A DNA stretch of 64,000 nucleotides from contig NC_080067.1 of the NCBI RefSeq assembly GCF_949987535.1, positions 9,551,654-9,615,653 on the forward strand, in the 5' to 3' direction. A program made the translations under genes and the position numbers. Shown piece after piece: positions 44,477 to 55,854 of this stretch. The DNA is from Balaenoptera acutorostrata. Its lineage: Eukaryota > Chordata > Mammalia > Artiodactyla > Balaenopteridae. Position 1 is the first letter of the stretch. Each line of letters opens with the position of its first letter. The notes below the pieces were generated by a model. It had not been told where the DNA came from. It worked only from the letters and a program-made list of their open reading frames with translations, and made no database searches.

Positions 44477-45819
44477 AAAATTTAAGTAAGTATATCTCAT
44501 ACTTGGGACATAACTTAGAAAAATCTGAAATTCAAATTTAACTTCACATACTGTATTTTATCTGATGGCCCTATTTAAATCACATTATAAGCAAGAGATA
44601 GGGCTGGGAATCTAACCCATGTTTCTTTGCCCCCAAAGCCCTTCCCAAAGCCCAAAGTCTCTCATTCTGATAAAAGAGGTCAAAGACAAACCTATCCATC
44701 CCCACAAGAACCACAGACGAAGAAACCACCTTGTCAGGCCTTGCCAAGTTTCAGTCGAGTCTCTGATACTGTTGTACCTACTCATCAAAGGGAAAAAAGC
44801 CCACTTCATTCTCCTGGGCTGTCAGTCTTATAGCTTTCATAAGCATTAAATTAATTTAAAAACCTAGAGCCTCTCAATGGAATTACAGTCCTCTAAGTCA
44901 GTTGCCTGTTACTTATTCTGTATTAATAACCCCATTCTATGACTGGCCATTGGATATAGGGGAGTTGATCTCATAAAATTTTAAAGTAAACCTGTTTCAT
45001 TCCCAGGAGGGTCCAGTGTGACAGAGCGTATTACAGAAGATTGACAAGAAAATATTTGGGTAGCCAGGACATTCTCTGGAGTGGCATAAGATATTTAAAT
45101 GATTTGTTGGAAGTGAGGTGATACTCTGAGAAAAGAACGGGGGCTGACATAAAGAAAGTTTTTCGGTGCATAACTGATCCCTCAACCAATCATGTAGGGA
45201 AACTAACCAAATCTAATGCTGTTTAGCTTCATCATCTCTCATTTAGATTTTCATTAGCAAATATCTTTCCTCACCATTACCGGATATTATCATTTCCTAA
45301 GTATGAAGCTTATTATATATGTGAGGAATCTGAAATCTTGGAAAGAGCAAAGTTTAGACCTCACGATCTTTTGAGGAACTATAGGGTCCCAGATTGTCTC
45401 TGAGCCTTTTCTATGTAGAGTTGCTTTAACCAATTTTCTTAATAAATCACAAAACTCAGCACAGACCCAACTGAGCTAGGATTGATGCACAGAGGACCTT
45501 GGGAAGGCATTCTGCACATCAAGCAGAGGGTGGGGTGGCCCGTGAGGCACCTCCTGTAGAATTAATCACATCTTACTTTTTTTTAATGAGCCCAAGAATT
45601 CATTCCACAGATGCTGGTTTACTGTGAAGGTACTTAAGTTATTCCTCAAGGTAAATTACAAGTTCAGAACCTCTCACGAACTATATTTTATTAATTCTCA
45701 GAACATGCCAGTAGCATATAAGAGATGTAGTAGTTCTTGCTATCTTCCTATCATACCTTTCCTCAAATTCTTCTAAAGCATAAGTACAAACACATGCCCA
45801 TGCAGTTGTACACAAAACC
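44477..45819. other. Intergenic sequence, nothing recognised
   Basis: No gene or confident repeat. Overlapping frames at 44612-44849 on both strands are domain-free. Confidence 0.45.
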
Positions 45820-46087
45820 CAGCCTGGCAAATCTAAGCCCTCATCCTCCACATCAAGGTGATTGATTGGGGGTGGACACGTGACCCGAAATAGACCAATC
45901 AGAGCCTTTCCTTGAGATTTTCTAATTGGTACTAGCAAAGATGTCCTCTTGCCTCTTAGGTTTCAGAGCTAGAATAGGAACCCAAGGCTGATTGTCATCA
46001 TAATTTCTGGCCATGTAAAGACAGCTGTCTGCCATGGGAAAGAATGAAACTGAATAAGGACAAGCTGGACAGAGAGAGAGTCCTAGC
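45820..46087. other. Probable ancient LTR-like repeat, left part
   Basis: ggacacgtgacccgaaatag followed by accaatcagagcctttcctt recalls an old interspersed repeat with a CACGTG box and a CCAAT box. It is split by an L1 and appears to resume at 46859 with an aataaa-bearing end (46940-46948). Family not assigned. Confidence 0.4.
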
Positions 46088-46101
46088 AGAACGGAGCTCC
46101 C

Positions 46102-46844
46102 GGGAACCCTCCTACACTGTTGGTGGGAGTGTAAATTGGTGCAACCACTATGGAAAACAGTTTGGAATTTCCTCAAAAACCTAAAAACAGAGTTCCATAT
46201 GATCCAGCAATCCCACTCCTGAGCATATATCTGGACAAAACTATAATTCAAAGAGAAGTATTCACCCTATGTTTATGGCAGCACTATTCACAGTAGCCAA
46301 GACATAGAAACAACTTAAATGTCCATCGACAGATGACTGGATAAAGAAGATGTGGTACATATATACAATGGAATACTACTACTCAGCCATAAAAATGAAT
46401 GAAACAATGCCATTTGCAGCAACATGGATTGATCTAGAGGTTATCATACTAAGTAAGTCAGACAAAGACAAATATCATATGATATCACTTATATGTGGAA
46501 TCTAAAATATGACACAAATGAACTTATCTACAAAACAGAAACAGACTCACAGACATAGAGAACAGACTTGTGGTTGCCAAGGGGGTGGGGGAGGGATGGA
46601 ATGGGAGTTTGGGATTACCAGATGCAAACTATTATATAGACAATGGATAAACAACAAGGTCCTACTGTATAGCAGCGGGAACTATATTCAATATTCTGGG
46701 ATAAACTATAATGGAGAAGAATATGAAAAAGAATGTGTACATATATATGTGTGTTGTGTGTAACTGAATCACGGTGCTGTACAGCAGAAATTAATACAAC
46801 ATTGTAAATCAACTACACTTCAATAAAACAAATTTAAAAAAAAA
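46102..46844 (+). mobile_element. 5'-truncated L1 (end of ORF2 plus 3' UTR)
   Basis: Begins in the ORF2 C-terminus ([19 protein letters not shown] region, cctacactgttggtgggagt), passes the YYSAIK-coding region near 46365-46400, and ends with an older L1 3' UTR and A-rich tail. TSD with one mismatch: agaacggagctccc at 46088-46101, agaacagagctccc at 46845-46858. Confidence 0.93.
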
Positions 46845-46858
46845 AGAACAGAGCTCCC

Positions 46859-47030
46859 TGGTTTAGTCCCAGGCTCCAAGACTACCCGTTTCCTCCTCAA
46901 GCTCTTGCTTCAGACTTTATGAGATGACCCAGAATTTTTCCAATAAAACCTTTTTTCCTCTAACTTAGGCTATTTTGAGCTGAGCTTCCTATCACTTGCC
47001 ACCAGAAGAATCCAGGCTTAAACATAGGGA
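46859..47030. other. Probable ancient LTR-like repeat, right part
   Basis: Continuation of 45820-46087: tccaataaaacc followed by ctaacttaggctattttgag and gctgagcttcctatcacttg. The order resembles an LTR end; low certainty. Confidence 0.4.
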
Positions 47031-47159
47031 GAAAATATTATTCCCATTTTATAAATAAGAAAAATAAAGCACCATAGGTTCTGTGGCTTGGCTCTAACTG
47101 TAAATATAACATCAGACTTTGAAATTGCTGCTCTCTATCTGAAAACTAATACTTAACAA

Positions 47160-47425
47160 CACATCTCTCCTAAGCAGTGACTTTCAGGGTCTTTTACAAT
47201 TCACTTTAAAAAAAAAATACATTTTACACTGTGGCCCAGTATATATATACGTGTGTATGAAGCAAACATTTCACATAATACTTACCCTTATTAAATGTGA
47301 TGCACTCTTTTATTCTCTATTCTATTTCATTCTTTCAAATGTTGTTTGTGACCCACTAAATTGATTCCACCTCCCACTAAGCTGATTTCACAACCCACTA
47401 GTGGATCCAAAACTGTAACTGTTTT
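47160..47425 (-). mobile_element. Ancient repeat with GTGACCCACTAA motifs (DNA-transposon-like)
   Basis: The motifs gacccactaaattgattcca, aacccactagtgg and an inner aaatgtgatgcactctttta recall a known old mammalian repeat. An inverted relation between agtgactttcagggtc at the left and the cactagtgg region at the right is weak. Confidence 0.4.
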
Positions 47426-47925
47426 AAAAAATTTGTACCATAGACCTTTTCACAATATACTGCTAACTAAATAATCCTTCCCCCCACTATAAATTTCCCT
47501 TAGGTGAAACTCTAGAATATGTAGATTAACTTGCACATTAGTTGTGGTTTGAGCATATGTAAATGCCAAGTCATTCCTACCAGGAACGATTAGAAAAAGA
47601 GAATATTGGGGGATGGAAGGAGAAAGAGGGAAGGTAGGAGAACTTGAAAGCAGGATTTTGCCATCAATCAAGCCGCCAGAGAGATAAAGGGAATGAGTTC
47701 CTACCATGTCAGCCTGGCCTCCAGTCACTTCCTGTGTGTGTCTGTCTCACCACAGGTTTAACGTGTCCAGACCAGAGTTCTTGGATTTCCTGCCTCCTTC
47801 TGCTTCTCTAGTCTTCTGGACTCACTATGGTACCACCATCCACCAGAGTGCTGAATGCCAAGACTAGTCTCCAGACCAAGCTCTGAAGTCAAAGCCTATC
47901 CCTAATCCAACCAGCACTTCCACTG
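47426..47925. other. Intergenic sequence, nothing recognised
   Basis: No gene or confident repeat; the minus frame 47450-47728 has no domain. Confidence 0.45.
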
Positions 47926-48510
47926 AAAGCACTCAGGTTAGACCACCATCACCTTTCACTTGGGCTTCTACAATCGCCTCCTAATGCTTACCCCCAATCC
48001 ACTCACCCCGCCACGATCCAGTCTCCACAGAGCTGCCGGAGTAATCTTTTAAAAATCTGAATCAGACCATGTCACTCCCCACTTAAATCCTTCCAAAGTC
48101 TTCCCCTTCACATTTAGAACAAAATCCAACCTTAGCTCGACTCCCTCTGACGTCTCCAAACTCACCTTCCTCAATTCTTCACCTCATCGTGCTCCAAAAA
48201 TCCTGCCATTCCTTGAATACACCACAGTCATTCTCACCTCAGGACTTATGTATTTCCTGTTCCTTTCAGCTAAAGCATCCCTTCCCCAAATCTTCTCACT
48301 TCTCTTAGGTCTCTGCTCAAATGTCATGGCCCCAAAGAAGCCCTCCTGAGCACCTTACCTGAAATAGCCCCTGCCTCCTACCATTCTCTGTTTCTCTTCC
48401 CTGTTTTATTTTTCTTCATTGCACTATCAGTACCTTAAACTATCTTATGTGCTTGTTTAAGATCTGTCTCCCTCAGTGGATCGTAGCTTCCATGAAGACT
48501 GGTGTTAACG
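47926..48510 (+). mobile_element. L2 LINE relic
   Basis: Ordered L2 blocks: cacagagctgccggagtaat, aatcagaccatgtcactccc, ccttccaaagtcttcccctt, then tctgctcaaatgtcatggcc and gaagccctcctgagcacc, ending around ctccctcagtggatcgtagc. Frame destroyed. Confidence 0.8.
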
Positions 48511-48739
48511 GCTGACCATCATTAACAGCTGTTGATCAAGCAAAGCCAATTGCATGGCTCACTGCAGCCAAGAAAGCCAATGCCTTGACAAAGTCTTAGT
48601 AGCAACTCAGATGGGAGAGGTGAAGGGCAGGAGATTTTAAAGTCTGGGGGTTCAGTTTAAGACAAGTATTTCAATACAAGTATCCTGATTGGAATTGAGT
48701 ACATTTGTGATAGAATAGTTTAGGATTGGTGGACTCAGA
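48511..48739. other. Intergenic sequence, nothing recognised
   Basis: Between the L2 and the minus-strand L1. No feature seen. Confidence 0.5.
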
Positions 48740-48753
48740 GGGCAAGGGTTTTT

Positions 48754-49232
48754 TTTTTCTCTTTTCTTTTAATTGAAGTATAGTTGATTCACAATGTCAT
48801 GTTAGTTTCATTGTACAGCAAAGTGATTCGGTTATACATATATATCGATTATTTTCCAGATTCTTTTCCATTATAAGTTATTAAGAAATATTGAATATAG
48901 TTCCCTGTGCTATACAGTAGGCCCTTGTTGGTTATCTATTTTATGTATAGTAGTGTGTATATGTTAATCCCAACCTCCTAATTTATCCCTCCCCCGCTTT
49001 CCCCTTTAGTAGCTATAAGTCTGTTTTCTGTGTCTGTGGGTCTATTTCTGTTCTGTAAATAAGTTCATTTGTATCTTTTCTTTTAGATTCCACATATAAG
49101 CAATATCATGATATTTGTCTTTCTCTGTCTGGCTTACTTCACTTAGTATGATAATCTCTAGGTCTATCCATGTTGCTGCCAATGACATTATCACATTCTT
49201 TTTTCTGGCTGAGTAATATTCCAGTGTGTGTA

Positions 49233-49274
<42 letters not shown>

Positions 49275-49402
49275 AATATATATACACACACACACACATA
49301 CATACCACATCTTCTTTATCCATTCATCTGTTGATGGACATTTAGGTGGTTTCCATGTCTTGGCCATTGTAAATAGTGCTGCTGTGAACGTTGGGGTGCA
49401 GT
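48754..49402 (-). mobile_element. 5'-truncated L1 (3' UTR and ORF2 C-terminus)
   Basis: Left end is the T-rich L1 tail and ttaattgaagtatagttgat; right end lies in the region coding TWKQPKC. The minus frame 49042-49323 reads the conserved LEYYSARKK / ATWIDLE part. A (TG)n and (CA)n pair lies at 49221-49302. The TSD gggcaagggtttt is at 48740-48752 and 49403-49415. Confidence 0.92.
49221..49302. repeat. (TG)n / (TA)n / (CA)n compound microsatellite
   Basis: (TG)n is followed by tatataaatatata and then (CA)n, giving an inverted-repeat arrangement within the L1 relic. Confidence 0.88.
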
Positions 49403-49679
49403 GGGCAAGGGTTTTGAAGAGTAAATAGCCATTTGATAACCTAGTTAAGTATTATTCTGAGAAATGGCTCTTATTATCCTCATGAGACCTATTTTACTTG
49501 CCTACTACTCTAGAAAAAGTAGATTTTCACAGGTTCCTGAAACAAATTTATTTGCAAATTCATCTTTCCAGACAAAAATTTTCTGGGAGAGTAGTCATGT
49601 TAATGCAATCTTAGCTCTTAATCCTAAAAGCTGCATGTGGTTTCATATATAGTGATCTTGTTTGTCTGGGTTAATAACA

Positions 49680-49800
49680 AAGTGTTTAGAAGCATGCCTG
49701 ACACATAATAGGCACTTAAAAAATGTTTATTGCTATTGTTCTGTAGTTGTGGAAAGTTCCTGGCAGGTACACAATAAATATTTGTTGGATTAGTTAATTA
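49680..49800 (+). mobile_element. L2 3' end relic
   Basis: catgcctgacacataatagg then cacttaaaaaatgtttattg is the L2 terminus. A second similar block (ctggcaggtacacaataaat, atttgttgg) follows at 49760-49790, so two terminus-like units lie in tandem. Confidence 0.6.
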
Positions 49801-50947
49801 ATAATTATGGTTCAAAGGACTAAGACAGAGCTAAATCAAACATGAGAGAGAGAAGACCTTGAAGACTTCGATGATCGTGTCCTGCTCCTTCTTTACGAGT
49901 TCTTACGTGGAGCTATTATGGCGGGGATACTGGGAAGAATGTCAGAGGAATTGTCTGCCATCGTGAGCTGAGTGGATTAAATGAAGACTCCTCAGTTCTA
50001 TCTCCACATCGAGTATCCTTGTACTGTGGACCATGGTGGGACCTCATCAAAAGTTAAAAATATAAAAAAGCAAATTGTTGAACTCTCAGACAGAAGATCA
50101 GACCGGCGATATCTGGGCCCTTTATCGCACCCACAAAAAAGCAAACGACTTTATGTCTTGTTGAAACTGCAAGGGAAGAGAGATTCTGAAAGTTTTATAT
50201 TAAGCAAGGATGGTGAAATGAAACTGATTTTGCACTAATAATAATGTAAGATGTGTAAAATCCTATACATAATGGCAAAGTATAACTTTTTATAGTTGAA
50301 AACAAGACTCTCATACAAATATAAAATGAACACCTGACTAAGATTTATTAACTCATTAATGAGGGAGGTAGTAAGAAAAAGGTAAATCTAGTTCAAAGAA
50401 CATTTTGAGGAATGGGCTATTTATCAGCATTTAAAAATAAATGTGAGAATTAGATTGCTAGGTTAGATACAAAATGGGATTAATGTTCCACAAGACAATG
50501 AAAACCATAACCTTTGGGGTTATCTTTGCTACCAGACAGAAATTATTTGCATCTTTGCCCTACAAGATCTACAAGTTAACATGTAAGTTCACAGAGTTTG
50601 AGCCCTTAGTTAATAGTAAATAGCAAAGTCAAGCAAAGGTGCATCCCCAAGATAGTTAATTATCCTTAGGTGGTCTTGTTAGACAATGCTCCTATATATC
50701 ATTGTAAAGATATGCCTTATTTCCAAGCTTTGGAGAATTTTGTATCACAATATTCTCTTCACTTTGGGTGTTATCTTTTTTATTTTCATGAACTTAATTT
50801 CCATAGCTTCTATAGGTTCGCTCCATCCTGATCCCCAACTCTGTAGTATCCATAAGGTTTACACTTTTCAACTGCAAATTCTACCATGAGAGAGAAGTTT
50901 TTTTACTTTTTTGTTTTTTGGGGAAGGTCAGCCTCATGATGGAAAAG
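49801..50947. other. Intergenic sequence with an unidentified open frame
   Basis: No recognised repeat. A plus frame at 49981-50238 (85 aa, Lys/Arg-rich, e.g. KKQIVELSDRRSDRR) does not match anything I know. It could be a decayed gene fragment or chance. Confidence 0.35.
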
Positions 50948-50957
50948 AATCATTTTG

Positions 50958-51372
50958 CATACAGATGACCAACAGGAACATGAAAAGATGCTCAACATCG
51001 CTAATTATTAGAGAAATGAAAATCAAAACTACAATGAGGTACCACCTCACACCAGTCAGAATGGCCATAATTTAAAAATCTACAAATAACAAATGCTGGA
51101 GAAGGTGTGGAGAAAAGGGAACCCTCCTACAATGTTAATGGGACTGTAAGTTGGTGAAGCCACTATGAAGAACAGTACAGAGGTTCCTCAAAAAACTAAA
51201 AATAGAGCTACCATATGATCCTGCAACTGCACTGTTGGGCATCTATCCGGACAAAACTATAATTCAAAAAAATACATGCACCCCAATGTTCATAGCAGCA
51301 CTATTCACAATATATATTTATGGAAGCAACCTAAATGTCCATCAACAGATGAATGGATAAAGAAGATGTAGT
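50958..51372 (+). mobile_element. 5'-truncated L1, part left of SINE
   Basis: ORF2 C-terminal region (gatgctcaacatcgctaatt, aatgctggagaaggtgtgga, gatcctgcaactgcac), with frameshifts. It is interrupted at 51373 by a SINE. The L1 TSD aatcattttg is at 50948-50957 and 51994-52003. Confidence 0.92.
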
Positions 51373-51480
51373 GGGACTTCCCTGGCAGTCCAGTGGTTAA
51401 GACTCTATGCTTCCAATGCAGGGGACGATCCCTGGTCAGGAAATTAAGATCCCACATGCCGTGCGGCGTGGCCAAAAAAA
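51373..51480 (+). mobile_element. Short CHR-type tRNA-derived SINE nested in L1
   Basis: gacttccctggcagtccag head, missing part of box B (ggggacgatccctggtcagg), ending gtgcggcgtggccaaaaaaa. It is flanked by aagatgtagt (51363-51372) and aagatgtggt (51481-51490), a 10-bp duplication of L1 sequence. Confidence 0.88.
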
Positions 51481-51856
51481 AAGATGTGGTATATATACAA
51501 TGGAATATTACTCAGCCATAATAAAAAATGCATTAATGCCATTTGCAGCTACATGGATGGACCTAGAGATTATCATACTCAGCAAAGTAAGTCAGACAGG
51601 GAAAGACAAATACTATATGTGGAATCTAAAATACGACACAAATGAACATATCTACGAAACAAAAACAGACTCACAGACATAGAGAACAGACTTGTGGTTG
51701 CCAAGGGGGTGGGGGAGGGATGGATTGGTAGTTTGGGGTTAGCAGATGCCAATTATTATATATAGAATGGATAAACAACAAGGTCCTACTGTATAACACA
51801 GGGAACTATATTCAATATCCTGTGATAAACCATAATGGAAAAGAATATAAAAAGAA

Positions 51857-51901
<45 letters not shown>

Positions 51902-51993
51902 GAATCACTTTGTTGTACAGCAGAAATTAACACAACATTGTAAATCAGCTATACTTTAATTTTAAAAAATAAGAACAAAAAAAAAGAGAAAAA
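51481..51993 (+). mobile_element. 5'-truncated L1, part right of SINE
   Basis: Resumes at the YYSA-coding region, then 3' UTR of the older L1 type (gtcctactgtataacacagg) with a (TG)n/(TA)n run at about 51860-51902 and an A-rich interrupted tail. Confidence 0.92.
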
Positions 51994-52003
51994 AATCATT
52001 TTG

Positions 52004-53186
52004 TACTTTGTGTTTGTCTCCCTTCTTCAGACTGCAGGCTCCTCCAGGCTAAGACTTGGTCAGTTCAGAAACTTCAGCATTTACTTCAGCTACACATTTC
52101 TGCTGTCTAGTGATGCCCAGTACACACCGGGAACACAATAATGATGCCTAGACAAATGAATGAATGTAATTAAAGAAAAAAAGTTGTTATCCTTAATCAG
52201 GGAAAAGGTATGAAGTTACGTAACAGTTTAACACACAGGTCCAGACCAAGAAACAGTTTGACACAACAGAAATACAGCTTTAGAGCTGCAGGAGGATGCT
52301 TGTTCTTTTGGGACGATCAGAAATCAGCCTATAAGGAAAAAGTTTCGGGGTAAGGCAAAGATTGTTCCAATCACCATTTAGCACAGGAGATACACTTTTA
52401 GTCTACCTAAAACAATTAAATCTGTTGTAACCCAATAACCATGTTTAGGAATGAGTCCTAAAAGAGAGCTGCATTGGAGAACTGATCCTTCTCATTTCTG
52501 GCTTTTCTCCTGCCATGAGAGAACTTGCCTAATACCTGTAAAGAAGAGAAATTATAACAGAACTTACATGTCTCTTTGTTATATTTTTCTAAGGTTTTAT
52601 TTAAGAACTTGAGGTGGCTTAAGAAAAAAGATATCCCCCAAAAAGATCTTTTTTAGTGGAAAAAGGTGTCATAAAGTAAGGAGGATAGGTATCTGTACCA
52701 GAATCCTAGCCCTGAGCATCCTGGTAGCCAAAGCAAGAAAGAAAATTTTACAACCCACACAAATCTTATTTTCTAATAAGGAAATAATACCAGAAAAGAG
52801 AAAATTTTCACTATACAATATGCAAATTATAGACTCATTTGCCTAAATTATACAAAGAATTTATGTACAAATCCTTCTATAGGGACCCCAGATATTATGG
52901 TCAAAGCCTTCAACCCAAGTTTTACAAAAGCTGAATTTATGCTCTTTAAATTTCTATTTCTAATATTACTGTTTACTGAAAGCTAAGTCTACACTGTTAA
53001 ATCATATGTAGGCAACATATCCAGATAGGGAGCATTTGGTTGGTCTAACCAGATACAGAGATACAACTTAAACAATTTTTAGAAATAAAGTTAGAAAGTC
53101 TTTTGGTTCAGCCACTTCAGATATCAACTTGACCTTCACTTTGACCAAAGCTATATAGAGGCCAATTCTAGACTGAGATATAAATG
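52004..53186. other. Intergenic sequence, nothing recognised
   Basis: No gene or confident repeat; AT-rich. Confidence 0.5.
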
Positions 53187-53278
53187 CTCAAAGGGCAGAG
53201 ATACATCTCACTAATCTTTGTATTCTCCATGCCCATCATGGTTCCTGGCACATAGTAGGTGCTCAATAATACTTGACA
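53187..53278 (+). mobile_element. L2 3' end relic
   Basis: tctttgtattctccatgccc, then ggttcctggcacatagtagg and tgctcaataatacttgac: the L2 terminus. Confidence 0.75.
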
Positions 53279-53560
53279 AAGAGCAGTAGTGAGTGTAGAG
53301 CAGCCAGAGTGCCCTGAGGTAGCAAAGATGGCCTTGAAGAGGACTCACGTTGGAATCTGGGCAGAGAAGGGTCACACCCTCACTGCCTGTGTTAGTGTAA
53401 AATACACTTCTTCAGCTTCAGGACTCCCTGAAGTTATGCAATGATGCCTTCATCTATAATTTTAGTAACATATGTAAGTTAAGTGCTCAAAATCTGCACA
53501 TAGCTTATTCTTTCACAGGGATTTGCCAACAAATCCTTTGCTGTTTCTCTAGGAAAGTAG
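53279..53560. other. Intergenic sequence, nothing recognised
   Basis: No feature seen. Confidence 0.5.
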
Positions 53561-53578
53561 TAAAAGGACTTTTTCTTT

Positions 53579-53684
53579 TTTAAAAACTTTGAGTGAAGTA
53601 TAGTTGATTTACTACGTTGTGCTAATTTCTGCTGTACAGCAAAGTGATTCAGTTATATATATATACATATTCTTTTTCGGACTC
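53579..53684 (-). mobile_element. Very short 5'-truncated L1 (3' end only)
   Basis: About 105 nt of L1 3' end on the minus strand (gagtgaagtatagttgattt, ctgctgtacagcaaagtgat). A long perfect TSD taaaaggactttttcttt is at 53561-53578 and 53685-53702. Confidence 0.93.
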
Positions 53685-53702
53685 TAAAAGGACTTTTTCT
53701 TT

Positions 53703-55758
53703 AACTTTTTCTTTAGTGTCCAATGCATGCTCCTACAGTGTTTTGTCTCCCTAATCAGTGGGATGGGCAAGGGGGCCTTACAGCATCGGTTCTCCTGCAG
53801 GCAACCATGACAACGCTAAGATCAAGGTGATTCCGATGACCCGCTTCAAAAATCAACCTGCCAGACCATCAAAACTGCCCTCCCAGGGGCCTTCTTTGTT
53901 TTCCCTAGTCCAGTGCAACCTGTAAATGAACACAAAACTGATTTTCTGAAAATATAACTTTGATTGTGTTATCTCTTACCTTACAAACATTCCATGTTGG
54001 GGGAGAAAAAACAAACAAAACAAGAGTTGGGAACTGGAGGGCAAGGAGGGCATCCCTCAGGGACCTCCCCACTGTTATGCCCATGCCCAGATTAAATGTC
54101 CAGTAAGTCTCGGGACCACATGTGGGTCAGAACACAGGTCAAACCCTTTGGAACCAGAAATAGTGGTTTTGCAAAACATACTCCATTATGCATCCTCCTG
54201 CCCTGTCTTTTTTCCCCAAACATTCTAGGAGGGCAGAAAAGGAGGGTCTTCCTGGGAGGGTGTCAGCTTGATAAATGCACCTGTGACAAAAATGCCGTCC
54301 ATTTGTAGAGCAAGATATAGTTTCATATATAACCACATCTTGATTCTCATAGCAACCCACCTCCTGGATCTGTCCTAAGACAGTAATCTAAAGCAGGGCT
54401 TCTCAAACTATCCCCGGTGATGAATCACTTGATTTTTCTGTTTCCAATCCATTGCATATCAATAGTTTTTAAAAATAATGAATTATTTCTTCAGTTTTAT
54501 AATAAAAATGTGCAAAGTATAAGCCCACACTTTTATTATTATATTCAACAGATATAAAAATAGGCTCAAATTGCTTTACAAGTCTCTGAATATTTGCTGT
54601 CAAAATCTGGGCTTGTCATATACCAGTAACGGTTGCAGACTGGCACCAGTCACGGTTAAACACTGAGTAGCTGTGGTCTAAAAAGCGTGCTGGGAAACCC
54701 CTTAGCACACCAGACAAACTCTCTTCCTCTTTCCCTCTGGGCGCCCTGCTTGAGAAAAAAGTCATACACACAAGAAACACAAAATGCCTAAGGATCCATT
54801 TTTTAGAGGGGGGATAAGAATGTATCAATAAATCACATGGGTTTTATGACATGAATCCAGCTCGAATATCATGTGAGTTTCACTGACCTATATCTGTCAC
54901 TAAATGATCAAGGAAAGGTCAGTCCTGGGGATATGGGTGATTTGGTCTCTAGGGACATATTAACAATATATTTAGATCACCATACTAGTGATCATCACGG
55001 AGAGTGTGAACTTGTTTAATAGTGTCACATGCTTAAGTCCAAGGCGATTCCCAAAACAAAAGCATCCATCATTCCGAAAAGAACTCTGACCCTCCTGTTC
55101 CCCCTCCTGCTTTGAGTCTGAGACACTCTGGCCATTTCAAAGTTCACACTGTGAGCAGGAAAGATTTCATGTTCCCATCTATGCCGAAGATCATGCAAAC
55201 TGTTCAACATATTTTCCTTCCAAAGGTAGAAGAGCCAGGGCATAATTCCTAACCCACTGGTTTCTTCTAACACCTCTGTTCATCAAACGATTTTCTCTTC
55301 TTCTTGGACTAGTTTACATTCCTCCCTGCAGGACGGGACGATGGAACATGGATAGAAGAGATGTGTATCTTACTTCCGGTCCTGTCCAATAGACACCTGC
55401 CAAAGCCTGGTCCTTCACGCTCTTTCCCTGTTCCGGCAAGGTTGGAAGCTGCCTGCTGTAGATGAAGAAGCCACAAACTGGAGGAGCCAGAGTCCCTGAA
55501 TCCGAGCTTGGAGGAACCTCTCCCCAATCACGAACATTCATTCCAGACACTGAGAGTGAATCTGAAATGGGGTTGTGCCTTTGGGATTTGGGGGTTTGTA
55601 CATTATAGCAGCAGATGTTACCTTAGTTAATATGCCTTCATAGTCAAAGATTTCAACTATTTTTCTCCATCATTGTGCAAATTGGCTGGTGAGTTAGAAC
55701 TTCTTTATTCATCCACTCTTGTCACGATCCATTCAATGGGCCTGTTCTGGATCTTTTC
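53703..55758. other. Intergenic sequence, nothing confident
   Basis: A MER5-like scrap (gggcttctcaaactatcccc, 54395-54415) is possible. No gene; frames have no domain. Confidence 0.4.
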
Positions 55759-55854
55759 ATTCAAAAATTATTTATTGAGCACCTACTATGTGCCTTCATT
55801 GGACACATTCAAAAATTATTTATTGAGCACTTACTTTGCGTCTTCATTGGGCAC
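55759..55854 (-). repeat. Tandem duplication (2 x 48 bp) of an L2 3' end
   Basis: Unit 1 at 55759-55806 and unit 2 at 55807-55854 share attcaaaaattatttattga and differ at a handful of positions. The unit is the reverse complement of an L2 terminus (gagcacctactatgtgcc). Because 48 is a multiple of 3, the plus-strand frame repeats FKNYLLSTY. Confidence 0.85.
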
